From contig NZ_RJTX01000001.1 of the NCBI RefSeq assembly GCF_003729955.1, positions 124,001 to 188,000 on the forward strand: a stretch of DNA of 64,000 nt, in the 5' to 3' direction. A model generated the notes under the pieces. It ran no database searches. It was not told the origin of the DNA and was given only the letters and a program-made list of their open reading frames with translations. Positions 51,639 to 60,188 of the stretch are shown here, piece by piece (position 1 is the first letter of the stretch; each line of letters begins with the position of its first letter). Origin of the DNA: Chryseobacterium daecheongense (GTDB lineage Bacteria > Bacteroidota > Bacteroidia > Flavobacteriales > Weeksellaceae). The position numbers and the translations under genes were made by a program.

Positions 51639-51868
51639 GATCTGTATTTATTTAATTAGAATTATAAATGTAAAAATATAAATCAAACGTTAGGGAAAAA
51701 TTTTATTATGTTAATTATATAAGTTTCCTTTTTTATACTTTTGATTAATGAACATTTAAAGAAACATATTTTGCAATGAGGTAGCCATAAAATTACGACA
51801 AGGGTAGTAAATAATCCACCTGATTTTTAGCCCATTATTAGACAATGTTAAAATTTCTTATCAAAAAG

Positions 51869-51900
51869 TTTTGGTGAAAAAGAAAAACGTTCTATATTTG
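51869..51900 (+). promoter_or_regulatory. Promoter of tRNA-Ser
   Basis: TTTTG at 51869-51873 and TATATTTG at 51893-51900 with a 19-base spacer, the same architecture as the pyrimidine operon promoter. The mature tRNA begins 34 bases after the -7 element. Confidence 0.8.
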
Positions 51901-51934
51901 CACCACTGAAAACGAAGGCACAGCCTGAGTTGAA

Positions 51935-52019
51935 GGAGAGTTGGCAGAGTGGTCGATTGCGGCAGTCTTGAAAACTGTTGACTGTAACAGGTCCGGGGGT
52001 TCGAATCCCTCACTCTCCG
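51935..52019 (+). tRNA. tRNA-Ser (anticodon UGA)
   Basis: An 85-base tRNA with a 7-bp acceptor stem (GGAGAGT / ACTCTCC), discriminator G at 52019, a long variable arm typical of serine tRNA, T loop GGTTCGAATCC, and anticodon TGA at 51969-51971 within the loop CTTGAAA. CCA is not encoded. It reads UCA and, by wobble, related codons. Confidence 0.97.
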
Positions 52020-52029
52020 CAAAAATTAG

Positions 52030-52067
52030 AACACCTTCAAATCAAACGATTTGAAGGTGTTTTTTTG
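52030..52067 (+). terminator. Terminator of tRNA-Ser
   Basis: AACACCTTCAAATC and GATTTGAAGGTGT pair around a four-base loop, followed by seven T residues, starting 11 bases after the tRNA. Confidence 0.92.
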
Positions 52068-52085
52068 TTCAACTATTTCAGGTGA

Positions 52086-53792
52086 TTATCTTCTTAAATG
52101 CTCCCTTGCTTTAGCATTAGAGGGATTTATTTTTAAGCAGTTGTCAAAATTTTTCATTGCTTCTTTTGAATTTTTTATACTTAAGTATGCTTCTCCTAAC
52201 TTGAGATATGCATTTTCGCTATCAGGATAAAGGAGGGTATTGAGTGCATAAATCTCAATTGCCTGTTTGGTTTTCTCTTGCTTCATCAAGTCATCTGCAA
52301 CATCATTAACGAGCTTTTCGTTTATTCTGAATCTTGGAAAGTTTTGCTTTGCTTTATTGATAAGTTGCAGTAGCTCGTCGCTGGTCTTATGTGACATTTC
52401 ATTTTGAATGCCTCTTATAGTTGCAGGATAAGTAAAAAGTTTGCCAACAATGTCATATGCAACTTTAATTCCTGCATCACTGCCTTTATTGCTTATTGCG
52501 ATTATTGTAAAATCACCAATCCGTTGCAAGGAAGTTGAGAAGTCAGTAATACCACCATCATGATAGAAACGTGGATTTTGTCCAATCGAATCAAGATCCC
52601 AGCCCAAGCCATAATTACTATTTTGTGCTTTTGTTAATATTTCCTTTCTAATTTTATCTTTGAATATAACATCAGAATCAAATACGTTTGCCCATTTTAA
52701 TAAATCATTTGCAGTTGAGTAAAGCCCACCAATCGCAAAAGAGTTGTCCATATTTATATTAGAGGTGTTTACAAATAAACTGTCATTTACCTGATGATAA
52801 CCAGATGCCCGATTTATAATCAAAGTCTCCTTTTTGTCGACTCCGGTATTTTTTAGTTGCAAAGGAATAAAAAAATTGTCCTGCAAATACTGCTCAAGAG
52901 AAACTCCGGACACTTTTTCAACAATAAGACCTAATAAATAATATCCGGAATTATTATAATTATATTTTTCCCCTGGTGCAGATTCTAATTGTTTTGCCCT
53001 AAACAGATCGACGATTTCTTTCGATGTATGCTCCAATAAAAGGAAATTCCCTTTTGCTTCGGGCAAACCTGTAAAGCTAACGAGTCCCGAGGTATGTGAT
53101 AATAGTTGCCTTATAGTTATCTTTTCCCAAAATGCTGGACATTCATCCAGGTATTTGCAAATGGAAGCATCCAAATCAATTTTATTTTCCTGATATAATT
53201 TCGTAATTGCAGCAGCAGTAAATGTTTTACTCACTGAGCCAATTCGAAATTTAGTATTCAATGTATTGGGTACCTGCAGCTCGTAATTAGCCATGCCGTA
53301 TGCTCTGGCAAAAACTTTTTTTCCATTATGCGAGACTAAAACAACACCACTGAAATTGTCAAATTTTACTGAAAAATCCATATAGTTTTCTACCCATATG
53401 GCGATTTCCTTATCAGATAATTTAGAGCCGGTTTGAGACAAGGCAAAGCTGTTTAGCCCCAAAATTAAAAAAGCGATTAAACATAAGATTCTTCTTCTTA
53501 TTCTGAGTGAAGTTTCCTGAGAGCTTATGTACTTGTATATAAAGCTGCTTTCTTCAGGTTCATTTAATATCCGCGTTGTACATCCTGTGCTAGGTAATTT
53601 GGTATCGTCAATAATTTCGAAACGTGTTAAACCGTTAACCCCTTTGTTTAACGCTTCTGTTACTAAAATATGTTTCTCTGCTTTATTGAATAGTGTATCT
53701 CGACCATACACGTCGATTAATTGAGAAGCTTCAGATCCTTTTGTCTGTTCCAATACTTTCAATTCTTTCTCCCTTGCGGTTAACTTATTCAT
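52086..53792 (-). CDS. Beta-lactamase-like serine hydrolase with an N-terminal extension and TPR tail
   Basis: A 568-residue protein. The class C beta-lactamase/DD-peptidase motifs are S186-V-S-K189, Y279-N-N281 and H411-D-G413. A C-terminal part of about 100 residues forms TPR-like repeats (SENAYLKLGEAYLSIKNSKE). Before the domain lie a membrane helix (about 102-118) and an N-terminal polar extension of 93 residues (MNKLTAREKELKVLEQTKG...), predicted cytoplasmic, that is unlike the usual signal peptide. No in-frame ATG lies between the extension and the helix. The enzyme would act on peptides or esters outside the inner membrane. Confidence 0.85.
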   Translation of the reverse strand: MNKLTAREKELKVLEQTKGSEASQLIDVYGRDTLFNKAEKHILVTEALNKGVNGLTRFEIIDDTKLPSTGCTTRILNEPEESSFIYKYISSQETSLRIRRRILCLIAFLILGLNSFALSQTGSKLSDKEIAIWVENYMDFSVKFDNFSGVVLVSHNGKKVFARAYGMANYELQVPNTLNTKFRIGSVSKTFTAAAITKLYQENKIDLDASICKYLDECPAFWEKITIRQLLSHTSGLVSFTGLPEAKGNFLLLEHTSKEIVDLFRAKQLESAPGEKYNYNNSGYYLLGLIVEKVSGVSLEQYLQDNFFIPLQLKNTGVDKKETLIINRASGYHQVNDSLFVNTSNINMDNSFAIGGLYSTANDLLKWANVFDSDVIFKDKIRKEILTKAQNSNYGLGWDLDSIGQNPRFYHDGGITDFSTSLQRIGDFTIIAISNKGSDAGIKVAYDIVGKLFTYPATIRGIQNEMSHKTSDELLQLINKAKQNFPRFRINEKLVNDVADDLMKQEKTKQAIEIYALNTLLYPDSENAYLKLGEAYLSIKNSKEAMKNFDNCLKINPSNAKAREHLRR

Positions 53793-54081
53793 TTACATTA
53801 ATTTGACTTTAAATATACAAAAATGCTTGATGAAATTAAATTGACAGATATTAAATGATCAGCTTGAATACACCCTGAAAAGATGATTGCTTTTTTTATA
53901 TAATACCCTTATCTGATCAAACACTTAAGCATGGTAACTTTACTCGTTGATCAGCTTGAACGGACCGATTATCCGTGAGAAAAAAGACATGAAAGCAGAA
54001 TGTAGAGAAACAAAAGTTACAGAGAAAAATTTTATCTTTAATGTCTTAAAAGAATATAAAGTAAAATAGGTAAAAGATATA
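53793..54081. other. Spacer upstream of the AraC gene
   Basis: A 289-base spacer. It has two copies of TGATCAGCTTGAA (53856-53868 and 53948-53960), 92 bases apart, and a short open frame at 53989-54069 (MKAECRETKVTEKNFIFNVL then KEYKVK) that ends 12 bases before the AraC ATG. The repeats may be regulator-binding sites; the short frame may be chance or a gene remnant. Confidence 0.35.
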
Positions 54082-54939
54082 ATGACCGGCAAATCAAAAT
54101 CAATTCCCGTAAGGCCTTTAGCGAAGGAATTTGACAAAGGCATCGCTGTCGGGAAATATCCGATTGCTGATTTACGACTTTCAGAAGAAGCCGAATACTC
54201 ACATAGGCACGATTATCATTTTTTTATCTTACAGGAAAAAGGAACATCTTATTTCGAAATTGATTTTGAGAAGCATCAGATCAAAAAGCCGTCTATTATT
54301 TACATTGCACCCAATCAGGTTCACAGGGTTTTAAAAGCCGAAGGCATTGAGTTTTGTTTGTTAGCCATCAACAATGAAAACCTGCACCCTGAATACCTGG
54401 AATTATTGCAGGAAATCTCACCCGCAAAGCCGTTACCGCTAGATTCAAAACACTTTTCTCTTATCAGCCAAACATTTCTGTTGTGCATTAACCTGTTTGA
54501 AGATAGAGAAAGCAAATTATATCTGTCTTCGCTAAAAGATAGTTGCAATACTTTGATTTCTTTATTTCTATCGCAATATCTGGAAAAATCAAAACAGGCG
54601 GATGCACTTTCCCGATTTGACCTCATAACCAAGGCATTCAAATTAGCACTGGAAAACAATTTTATTAAAACCAAACGACCTGCCGACTATGCCCAAAAAT
54701 TGAATATTTCCGTTCCTTATCTGAATGAATGCGTGAAAAATATAACAGGCTTTCCTGTTTCTTATCATATTCAGCAGCGTGTTATTCTGGAAGCCAAACG
54801 ATTGCTTTATCATTCCAATAAATCAGTCAAGGAGATTGCTGCCGAATTGGGTTATGAAGATTATGCCTACTTTTCACGCTTGTTCAATAAAACAACTGGA
54901 ATGACCGCGTTGACTTTCAGGAATAAAAACCACGATTAG
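54082..54939 (+). CDS. AraC-family transcriptional regulator
   Basis: A 285-residue regulator with an N-terminal cupin-like effector domain (YSHRHDYHFFILQEKGTSYF near 39-58) and a C-terminal pair of helix-turn-helix motifs, ending in IAAELGYEDYAYFSRLFNKT with the AraC signature. Effector unknown. It is followed after 80 bases by a siderophore-interacting flavoprotein gene, a common pair in Bacteroidota, where the regulator may respond to iron-chelate or sugar signals. A repeat pair lies in its upstream spacer. Confidence 0.92.
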   Translation: MTGKSKSIPVRPLAKEFDKGIAVGKYPIADLRLSEEAEYSHRHDYHFFILQEKGTSYFEIDFEKHQIKKPSIIYIAPNQVHRVLKAEGIEFCLLAINNENLHPEYLELLQEISPAKPLPLDSKHFSLISQTFLLCINLFEDRESKLYLSSLKDSCNTLISLFLSQYLEKSKQADALSRFDLITKAFKLALENNFIKTKRPADYAQKLNISVPYLNECVKNITGFPVSYHIQQRVILEAKRLLYHSNKSVKEIAAELGYEDYAYFSRLFNKTTGMTALTFRNKNHD

Positions 54940-55019
54940 TCCTATACTTACGCCTTTCATTCCATTGTTTGCCGACCTCATTCGCTGTTCCTTTGTATGA
55001 GGTTTTAATGCAATAAACA

Positions 55020-55736
55020 ATGATTTCTAAACTACCAAAATGGGCGGCTGATCTCACGGAAAAAACGGGTTCTATAATGTTTGATATGAAAATATTGGAA
55101 ACCGTTTATATAAGTCCAGACATAAAGAAAATACGTTTTCAGGGGGATATATCACAAATGAACTTCCAAATAGGGTATGCCAATATTATCCGTGTAAGCA
55201 ATACGGAATTCAGAAACTATACGGCATCATATCATAATGTTCGTGACCGGATTTTAGATATTATTTTTCATATTCACGACAATGGTGTCGGAAGCCGATA
55301 CATTGACAAGCTGAAGCCAAAAGATGAATTGCGCATCAGTATTCCGAGAGGTAAAAAAATGTATAACGAAACAATAAGGCAGCAGTTCATCTTTGGCGAT
55401 GAGACCTCTTTGGGACTTGCCTGCGCAATTTTGCCGATCCTGCAAAAGAATAACCATCAATATCAGTTTTATTTTGAATTGGACGATGAGAACCAGAACG
55501 TCCCTGAATTATTGGGTTTGGAAAATTATACGGTATTTTCAAAAAAGAACACATTCAGAAACGAACAATGGATCAGTGAACTGCCGGTTGTCAACACCGA
55601 TGAATGGGACGCTGCAAATTATATATTGACTGGGAACGCAAAATCAGTCCAGACATTCAGAAAAGTATTGAAAGGTAAATCGAGAAGTAACATTTCTTCG
55701 CAGGGTTATTGGCTTGAGGGAAAAAAAGGATTATAA
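55020..55736 (+). CDS. Siderophore-interacting protein (FAD-binding reductase)
   Basis: A 238-residue protein of the SIP family, which reduces ferric siderophore complexes with NAD(P)H through FAD. The FAD-binding signature is seen as FRNYTASYHNVRDRILDIIF, followed by HDNGVGSRYIDKLKPKDELR, and a C-terminal NAD(P)-binding half (FIFGDETSLGLACAILPILQ). It probably releases iron from internalised siderophores in the cytoplasm. It is paired with the AraC gene upstream and faces a long empty spacer downstream. Confidence 0.88.
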   Translation: MISKLPKWAADLTEKTGSIMFDMKILETVYISPDIKKIRFQGDISQMNFQIGYANIIRVSNTEFRNYTASYHNVRDRILDIIFHIHDNGVGSRYIDKLKPKDELRISIPRGKKMYNETIRQQFIFGDETSLGLACAILPILQKNNHQYQFYFELDDENQNVPELLGLENYTVFSKKNTFRNEQWISELPVVNTDEWDAANYILTGNAKSVQTFRKVLKGKSRSNISSQGYWLEGKKGL

Positions 55737-55914
55737 ATTGAGCTAAAAAAGCCAATGAAATTCTGCTTTTATTCGAATGATGATTTAGATGTTTAAAAAC
55801 ATTATAAATATGTTGTTTAATTACTGTTTAATTGAAGACAATTATAAAGAATAGCCATAGCTATATTCCGTTGAGAGATCAGCGATAAAATACTCAGATG
55901 CAATAAATGTCGAT

Positions 55915-55951
55915 AAATCCTGCAAAAATTAAAATTTGGCAGGATTTTTTT
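55915..55951 (+). terminator. Terminator downstream of the SIP gene
   Basis: AAATCCTGC (55915-55923) and GCAGGATTT (55939-55947) pair around a loop whose own AAATT/AATTT can pair further, followed by a T run. It is 180 bases past the SIP stop codon. Confidence 0.7.
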
Positions 55952-56158
55952 GTTGCTGAATTCACGCAATTTTCAAATAAATTTATAAAGGATTGGGTTG
56001 GGATTTTTCATGTTTGCATTATTATACCATATTGTTGTTTAAGTTGATTGTTTCGTAATTATTTGGAGTTAGAGTATAAAAAATGGTAATTGAAAACAGC
56101 GGTTTGCTTCGTTTTTAATAATAAAAAGTGTGTATTTTACATTTTTTTTTCAATCAAA

Positions 56159-56230
56159 ATGAAAAAAAATTCGATTCTTCTTATCATAATATTTATTCCA
56201 AAAATAATTTTTTTTTCAGGAGCCAAATAA
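56159..56230 (+). pseudogene. Isolated signal-peptide-like reading frame
   Basis: A 23-codon frame whose product looks exactly like a lipoprotein or secretory signal (two lysines then a hydrophobic run, ending SGAK). No mature domain follows. It could be the remnant of a decayed secreted gene, a small peptide, or chance in A+T-rich DNA. Confidence 0.25.
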
Positions 56231-56395
56231 TCTGGCAATTAATTGTGAATTCATATTTTATGAAATAAGTAAGTGTAAAAGTAATGATAACCTTATCATA
56301 TTTTTTATACAATTCATATCATAAAAAACCGATATGTAATGTATTGATAAGCAGTAGATAATGACGGATTTATTTTTTTTATTCAGATGAATTTT

Positions 56396-56403
56396 TATAT
56401 TTG
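56396..56403 (+). promoter_or_regulatory. Predicted -7 element of the xylose locus
   Basis: TATATTTG ends 27 bases before the xylR ATG. No clear -33 element. Confidence 0.5.
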
Positions 56404-56427
56404 TAATGTTACCAAAATGTTAACAAA
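56400..56427 (+). promoter_or_regulatory. Candidate XylR operator
   Basis: TTTGTAATGTTAC and ATGTTAACAAA form an imperfect inverted/direct pattern (TTTGT...ACAAA ends, two ATGTTA words) overlapping the -7 element and the start of the transcript. This suits autorepression by the Nudix regulator, but no second copy was found in the locus. Confidence 0.4.
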
Positions 56428-56430
56428 CTA

Positions 56431-57156
56431 ATGAATCAGAACTTTATTCGTACCTATGTCTCTGTAGACTGTGTTGTATTTGGATTTGACCATGAAAACC
56501 GGTTGAATATATTATTAGTTCAACGCCATGTAGATGATATCCCGTTGGAAAAACAGAGAAAATTGCCGGGAAGTTTAATTTTTAGTGATGAAGATGTAGA
56601 TGATGCCGCACAAAGAGTACTTCATGAACTTACCGGAATAAAAAGAATGGTTCTTAAACAGTTCCGATGCTTTGCTGACCCTATGAGGGCAAGCAATGCA
56701 CATGATATAAAATGGATGGATAAGGAATATAAGCACCATATAGACAGAATTATTACAGTAGCTTATCTTTCTCTTTGTAAAATAGATCATAAGATCAACA
56801 GTACAAAATATGATACCGTAGACTGGTATCCTATTGATGAAGTTCCGGTACTGCCATTTGATCATAATAAAATCATCACAGAGTCCCTTATTGAGATACG
56901 AAAATGGATTGAATCTGATTTCTCCATTATTTTTGAGCTGCTGCCGAAAAGATTTACCATAAGACAGCTCTATCAGCTCTACAGTGCTTTAAGCGAAAAA
57001 AATATTGATATTAAGAATTTTCATAAAAAAATATCTTCATTCCCTTATATAGTTCCTTTGGATGAAATTCAAAAAGACGTATCACACCGTGCAGCAAGGT
57101 ATTATAGATTTGACGCGAAGATCTACAAGAAAAACAATACAAAACTTATAAAATAA
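56431..57156 (+). CDS. xylR: Nudix-type (NrtR-family) transcriptional regulator of xylose use
   Basis: A 241-residue protein with an N-terminal Nudix fold and a C-terminal winged helix (LPKRFTIRQLYQLYSALSEK, from about residue 172). In the Nudix box (47-70) the catalytic REXXEE reads R62-V-L-H-E66-L, lacking two of three glutamates, so hydrolysis is unlikely and the domain should be a ligand sensor. The arrangement matches the AraR-type regulators of Bacteroides, which bind pentoses. It stands first in the xylose series, 15 bases before xylB, so xylose or a derivative is the likely ligand. Confidence 0.9.
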   Translation: MNQNFIRTYVSVDCVVFGFDHENRLNILLVQRHVDDIPLEKQRKLPGSLIFSDEDVDDAAQRVLHELTGIKRMVLKQFRCFADPMRASNAHDIKWMDKEYKHHIDRIITVAYLSLCKIDHKINSTKYDTVDWYPIDEVPVLPFDHNKIITESLIEIRKWIESDFSIIFELLPKRFTIRQLYQLYSALSEKNIDIKNFHKKISSFPYIVPLDEIQKDVSHRAARYYRFDAKIYKKNNTKLIK

Positions 57157-57171
57157 TCCTTTTAAAAAATT

Positions 57172-58656
57172 ATGTACTTACTAGGCTATGACATTGGCAG
57201 TTCTTCTGTGAAAGTTTGTCTCATCGAGGCATCCAGTGGAAAAGTGATTGCTTCTGAATTTTCTCCCAAAAAAGAAATGAAAATCACTGCTATAAATCCC
57301 GGATGGGCAGAGCAAAATCCAGTTGACTGGTGGACCAATCTGAAATTGGCGCATGAAGCTGTCATGCATGAATCCGGAGTACATGCTGAAGATATTAAAG
57401 GGATTGGAATCACCTGGCAGATGCATGGTTTGATTCTGGTAGATAAAGATCAGAACCTTTTAAGACCGTCAATTATCTGGTGTGACAGCCGTGCTGTACC
57501 TTATGGTGAAAAAGCATTTAAGGCAATAGGTGAAGAAAGATGTCTTACTCATCTGTTAAATTCACCGGGGAATTTTACGGCATCAAAACTTGCATGGGTA
57601 AAAGAAAACGAACCTGAAATCTTTGAAAAGATAGATAAAATAATGCTTCCGGGAGATTATATTGCGATGAGGCTTTCAGGGCAGATCGGAATGACGATTG
57701 AAGGATTGTCGGAAGGAATCTTCTGGGATTTTAAGAACAACTGTATCTCGGAAGATATCATCAACTACTATGGGATTCCGAAAAGCTTTTTCCCTGAAAT
57801 TGTACCTACGTTTGGTATTCAGGCAACAGTTTCTAAGATCGCAGCTGAGGAATTAGGCTTAAAAGAAGGTACGCCTATCTCATACAGAGCAGGAGACCAG
57901 CCCAACAATGCTCTTTCCCTGAATGTTTTCAACCCGGGAGAAATAGCCTCTACGGCAGGAACTTCCGGTGTGGTATATGGGGTTCTGGATCAGCTGGAAT
58001 ATGATAAGTTATCAAGGGTAAATACATTTGCCCATGTCAATTACACAGAGGAACAGATCAGGCTGGGAGTTTTACTGTGTATCAACGGAACCGGAATTTT
58101 AAATTCCTGGCTGAAGCATAATTTTGCAACCTCACTTTCTTCTTATGGGGATATGAATGATATGGCTTCACTTTCACCTATCGGTTCTAAAGGACTAAGT
58201 ATTATTCCTTTTGGAAACGGGGCTGAACGGGTGCTGGAAAATAAAGATACAAGTTGTTCCATTCACGGAATTAATTTCAATATACATACAAAGGGAGATA
58301 TACTGCGTGCGGCGCAGGAAGGTATTGTATTCTCTTATGAATACGGAATGGATATCATGAGAAATATCGGAATGGATATCCAGGTGATCCGTGCAGGAAA
58401 TGCCAATATGTTTTTAAGTTCAATTTTTCGCCAGTCACTATCCAGTGTCAGCAATGCACTTATTGAACTTTATGATACGGATGGAGCAGTAGGAGCTGCA
58501 AGAGCTGCGGGAATGGGAATAGGATTTTATTCAGATTCCAGAGAAGCATTTTCTTCACTTGAAAAAATAGCGGTGATAGAGCCCGAACATGAAAAACAAG
58601 AACAATATTTAGAAGCCTATGCCAGATGGAAACATCATCTTAATGAAATAATCTAA
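57172..58656 (+). CDS. xylB: Xylulokinase
   Basis: A 494-residue FGGY-family kinase that phosphorylates D-xylulose with ATP. The N-terminal ATPase motif is YDIGSSSVKVCLIE, the substrate motif is GITWQMHGLILVDKDQNL, the catalytic aspartate lies in YRAGDQPNNAL, and the C-terminal GNANMFLSSIFRQSLS is typical of xylulokinase. It follows the regulator by 15 bases and precedes xylA by about 107 bases. Together with XylA it converts D-xylose to xylulose 5-phosphate for the pentose phosphate pathway. Confidence 0.95.
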   Translation: MYLLGYDIGSSSVKVCLIEASSGKVIASEFSPKKEMKITAINPGWAEQNPVDWWTNLKLAHEAVMHESGVHAEDIKGIGITWQMHGLILVDKDQNLLRPSIIWCDSRAVPYGEKAFKAIGEERCLTHLLNSPGNFTASKLAWVKENEPEIFEKIDKIMLPGDYIAMRLSGQIGMTIEGLSEGIFWDFKNNCISEDIINYYGIPKSFFPEIVPTFGIQATVSKIAAEELGLKEGTPISYRAGDQPNNALSLNVFNPGEIASTAGTSGVVYGVLDQLEYDKLSRVNTFAHVNYTEEQIRLGVLLCINGTGILNSWLKHNFATSLSSYGDMNDMASLSPIGSKGLSIIPFGNGAERVLENKDTSCSIHGINFNIHTKGDILRAAQEGIVFSYEYGMDIMRNIGMDIQVIRAGNANMFLSSIFRQSLSSVSNALIELYDTDGAVGAARAAGMGIGFYSDSREAFSSLEKIAVIEPEHEKQEQYLEAYARWKHHLNEII

Positions 58657-58683
58657 AAAAATTACAACAGTATTTTTCATCCT

Positions 58684-58709
58684 CTTACTGACTTTTGAGA
58701 ATCAGTGAG
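58684..58709 (+). promoter_or_regulatory. Hairpin in the xylB-xylA spacer
   Basis: CTTACTGA and TCAGTGAG form an 8-bp stem (one G-T pair) within the 107-base spacer, without a T tract. It may stabilise the downstream part of the mRNA or mark processing. Confidence 0.35.
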
Positions 58710-58763
58710 AAGGGAATCTCTACGCAAAAATTAAAAGGACAAATTAAAATTAATCAGATAAAT

Positions 58764-60092
58764 ATGAACACTTTAACAGGTACAAAAGAGTTTTTTACGG
58801 GTATTGAAAAAATTAAGTTTGAAGGGAAGGAAAGCAAGAACCCGTTGGCATTTCGCTATTATGATGCAGAAAGGATCGTAATGGGGAAACCTATGAAAGA
58901 TTGGACCAGATTTGCGATGGCATGGTGGCACACCCTGTGTGCAAACGGAAGCGATCCGTTCGGGGGGCCCACCATCCACCACCCATGGGATATCGGAAAT
59001 GATGCAGTGACCAGAGCAATGCACAAAATGGATGCAGGCTTTGAATTCATGTCTAAAATGGGCTTCAACTATTACTGCTTCCATGATATCGATTTGGTAG
59101 ACCCTGCTAATAACTGGAAAGACTATGAGAAAAACCTGCAGACCATTGTGGAATATGCAAAACAAAAGCAGCAGGAAACAGGAATTAAGCTTTTATGGGG
59201 AACAGCCAATGTTTTCACCCATGAAAGATACATGAACGGAGCTTCTACCAATCCCAATTTTGATGTAGTAGCCTGCGCAGGAACTCAGGTGAAAAATTCA
59301 ATAGATGCTACGATAGCATTGGGAGGTGAAAATTATGTGTTCTGGGGTGGAAGAGAAGGATATATGAGTCTTTTAAACACGGATATGAAGCGTGAAAAAG
59401 ATCATCTGGCCCGTTTCCTTTCCATGTCAAGAGACTATGCACGTCAGCAAGGTTTTAAAGGAACTTTCCTGATCGAACCGAAACCGATGGAGCCTACCAA
59501 ACATCAGTATGATTATGATTCTGAAACAGTAATCGGATTCCTGAGACACTACGGATTAGATAAAGACTTTAAACTGAATATCGAAGTAAACCATGCTACA
59601 TTGGCAGGGCATACATTCGAGCATGAACTTCAGGTTGCTGTAGATGCAGGGCTTTTAGGAAGTATTGATGCCAATAGGGGAGACTATCAGAACGGATGGG
59701 ATACGGATCAGTTCCCGATCGATTATTATGATATGGTTCAGGCATGGCTTGTACTGCTTCCGTCGGGAGGTCTGGGAACAGGAGGAGTAAACTTTGATGC
59801 CAAGATCAGAAGAAATTCTATTGATGCTGAAGATTTATTCATTTCTCACATTTCAGGAATGGATGTTTTTGCCAAAGGTCTTCTTGCAGCTGCAGATATT
59901 CTTGAAAATTCGGATTACAAAAAACTGAGAACAGACCGCTACACTTCTTTTGATAACGGAAATGGGAAAGCATTCGAGGAGGGTACGCTTACACTGGAAG
60001 ATCTTCAGAGAATAGCTCACGAAATCGGCGAACCACAGCCAAAAAGCGGAAAACAGGAATTGTTTGAAGCCATCGTGAATATGTATATATAA
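58764..60092 (+). CDS. xylA: Xylose isomerase
   Basis: A 442-residue enzyme, start at the ATG at 58764 ([11 protein letters not shown]), the usual length; the frame is open to 58695 but the added residues do not fit the family. It isomerises D-xylose to D-xylulose with two divalent metals. Signatures include the catalytic histidine region [12 protein letters not shown], the metal residues in [18 protein letters not shown] and [20 protein letters not shown] (given in parts). It belongs to the longer class II isomerases. A complex hairpin separates it from susC. Confidence 0.97.
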   Translation: MNTLTGTKEFFTGIEKIKFEGKESKNPLAFRYYDAERIVMGKPMKDWTRFAMAWWHTLCANGSDPFGGPTIHHPWDIGNDAVTRAMHKMDAGFEFMSKMGFNYYCFHDIDLVDPANNWKDYEKNLQTIVEYAKQKQQETGIKLLWGTANVFTHERYMNGASTNPNFDVVACAGTQVKNSIDATIALGGENYVFWGGREGYMSLLNTDMKREKDHLARFLSMSRDYARQQGFKGTFLIEPKPMEPTKHQYDYDSETVIGFLRHYGLDKDFKLNIEVNHATLAGHTFEHELQVAVDAGLLGSIDANRGDYQNGWDTDQFPIDYYDMVQAWLVLLPSGGLGTGGVNFDAKIRRNSIDAEDLFISHISGMDVFAKGLLAAADILENSDYKKLRTDRYTSFDNGNGKAFEEGTLTLEDLQRIAHEIGEPQPKSGKQELFEAIVNMYI

Positions 60093-60101
60093 TAAAAAGA
60101 T

Positions 60102-60157
60102 AAAAGGCTTATAAACACTAAGGATTTTTATAAACTATAATTATTAAACAGCCTTTT
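60102..60157 (+). promoter_or_regulatory. Compound hairpin between xylA and susC
   Basis: AAAAGGC and GCCTTTT outer arms, TTATAAA and TTTATAA inner arms, ending 31 bases before the susC ATG. No long T tract follows. It could attenuate or process the transcript between enzyme and transporter genes. Confidence 0.45.
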
Positions 60158-60188
60158 ATTTAACAACTAATACTAAAAAATAATAATT

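Larger units (their letters stand above)
55737..56430. other. Long A+T-rich spacer
   Basis: A 694-base spacer. It holds a terminator (55915-55947), a 23-codon frame at 56159-56230 that reads as an isolated signal peptide (MKKNSILLIIIFIPKIIFF), and the predicted xylR promoter (56396-56403). Nothing else recognisable: no protein with family motifs, no RNA gene. Confidence 0.6.

Noticed and set aside
51935..52019. Selenocysteine tRNA, because of the long variable arm
   Set aside because: The anticodon is TGA (UGA), which reads UCA serine codons; tRNA-Sec carries UCA as anticodon. The acceptor and T-stem lengths fit serine.
60102..60157. Intrinsic terminator between xylA and susC
   Set aside because: The loop is long and no clear T tract follows, so listed only as a hairpin of unknown role.
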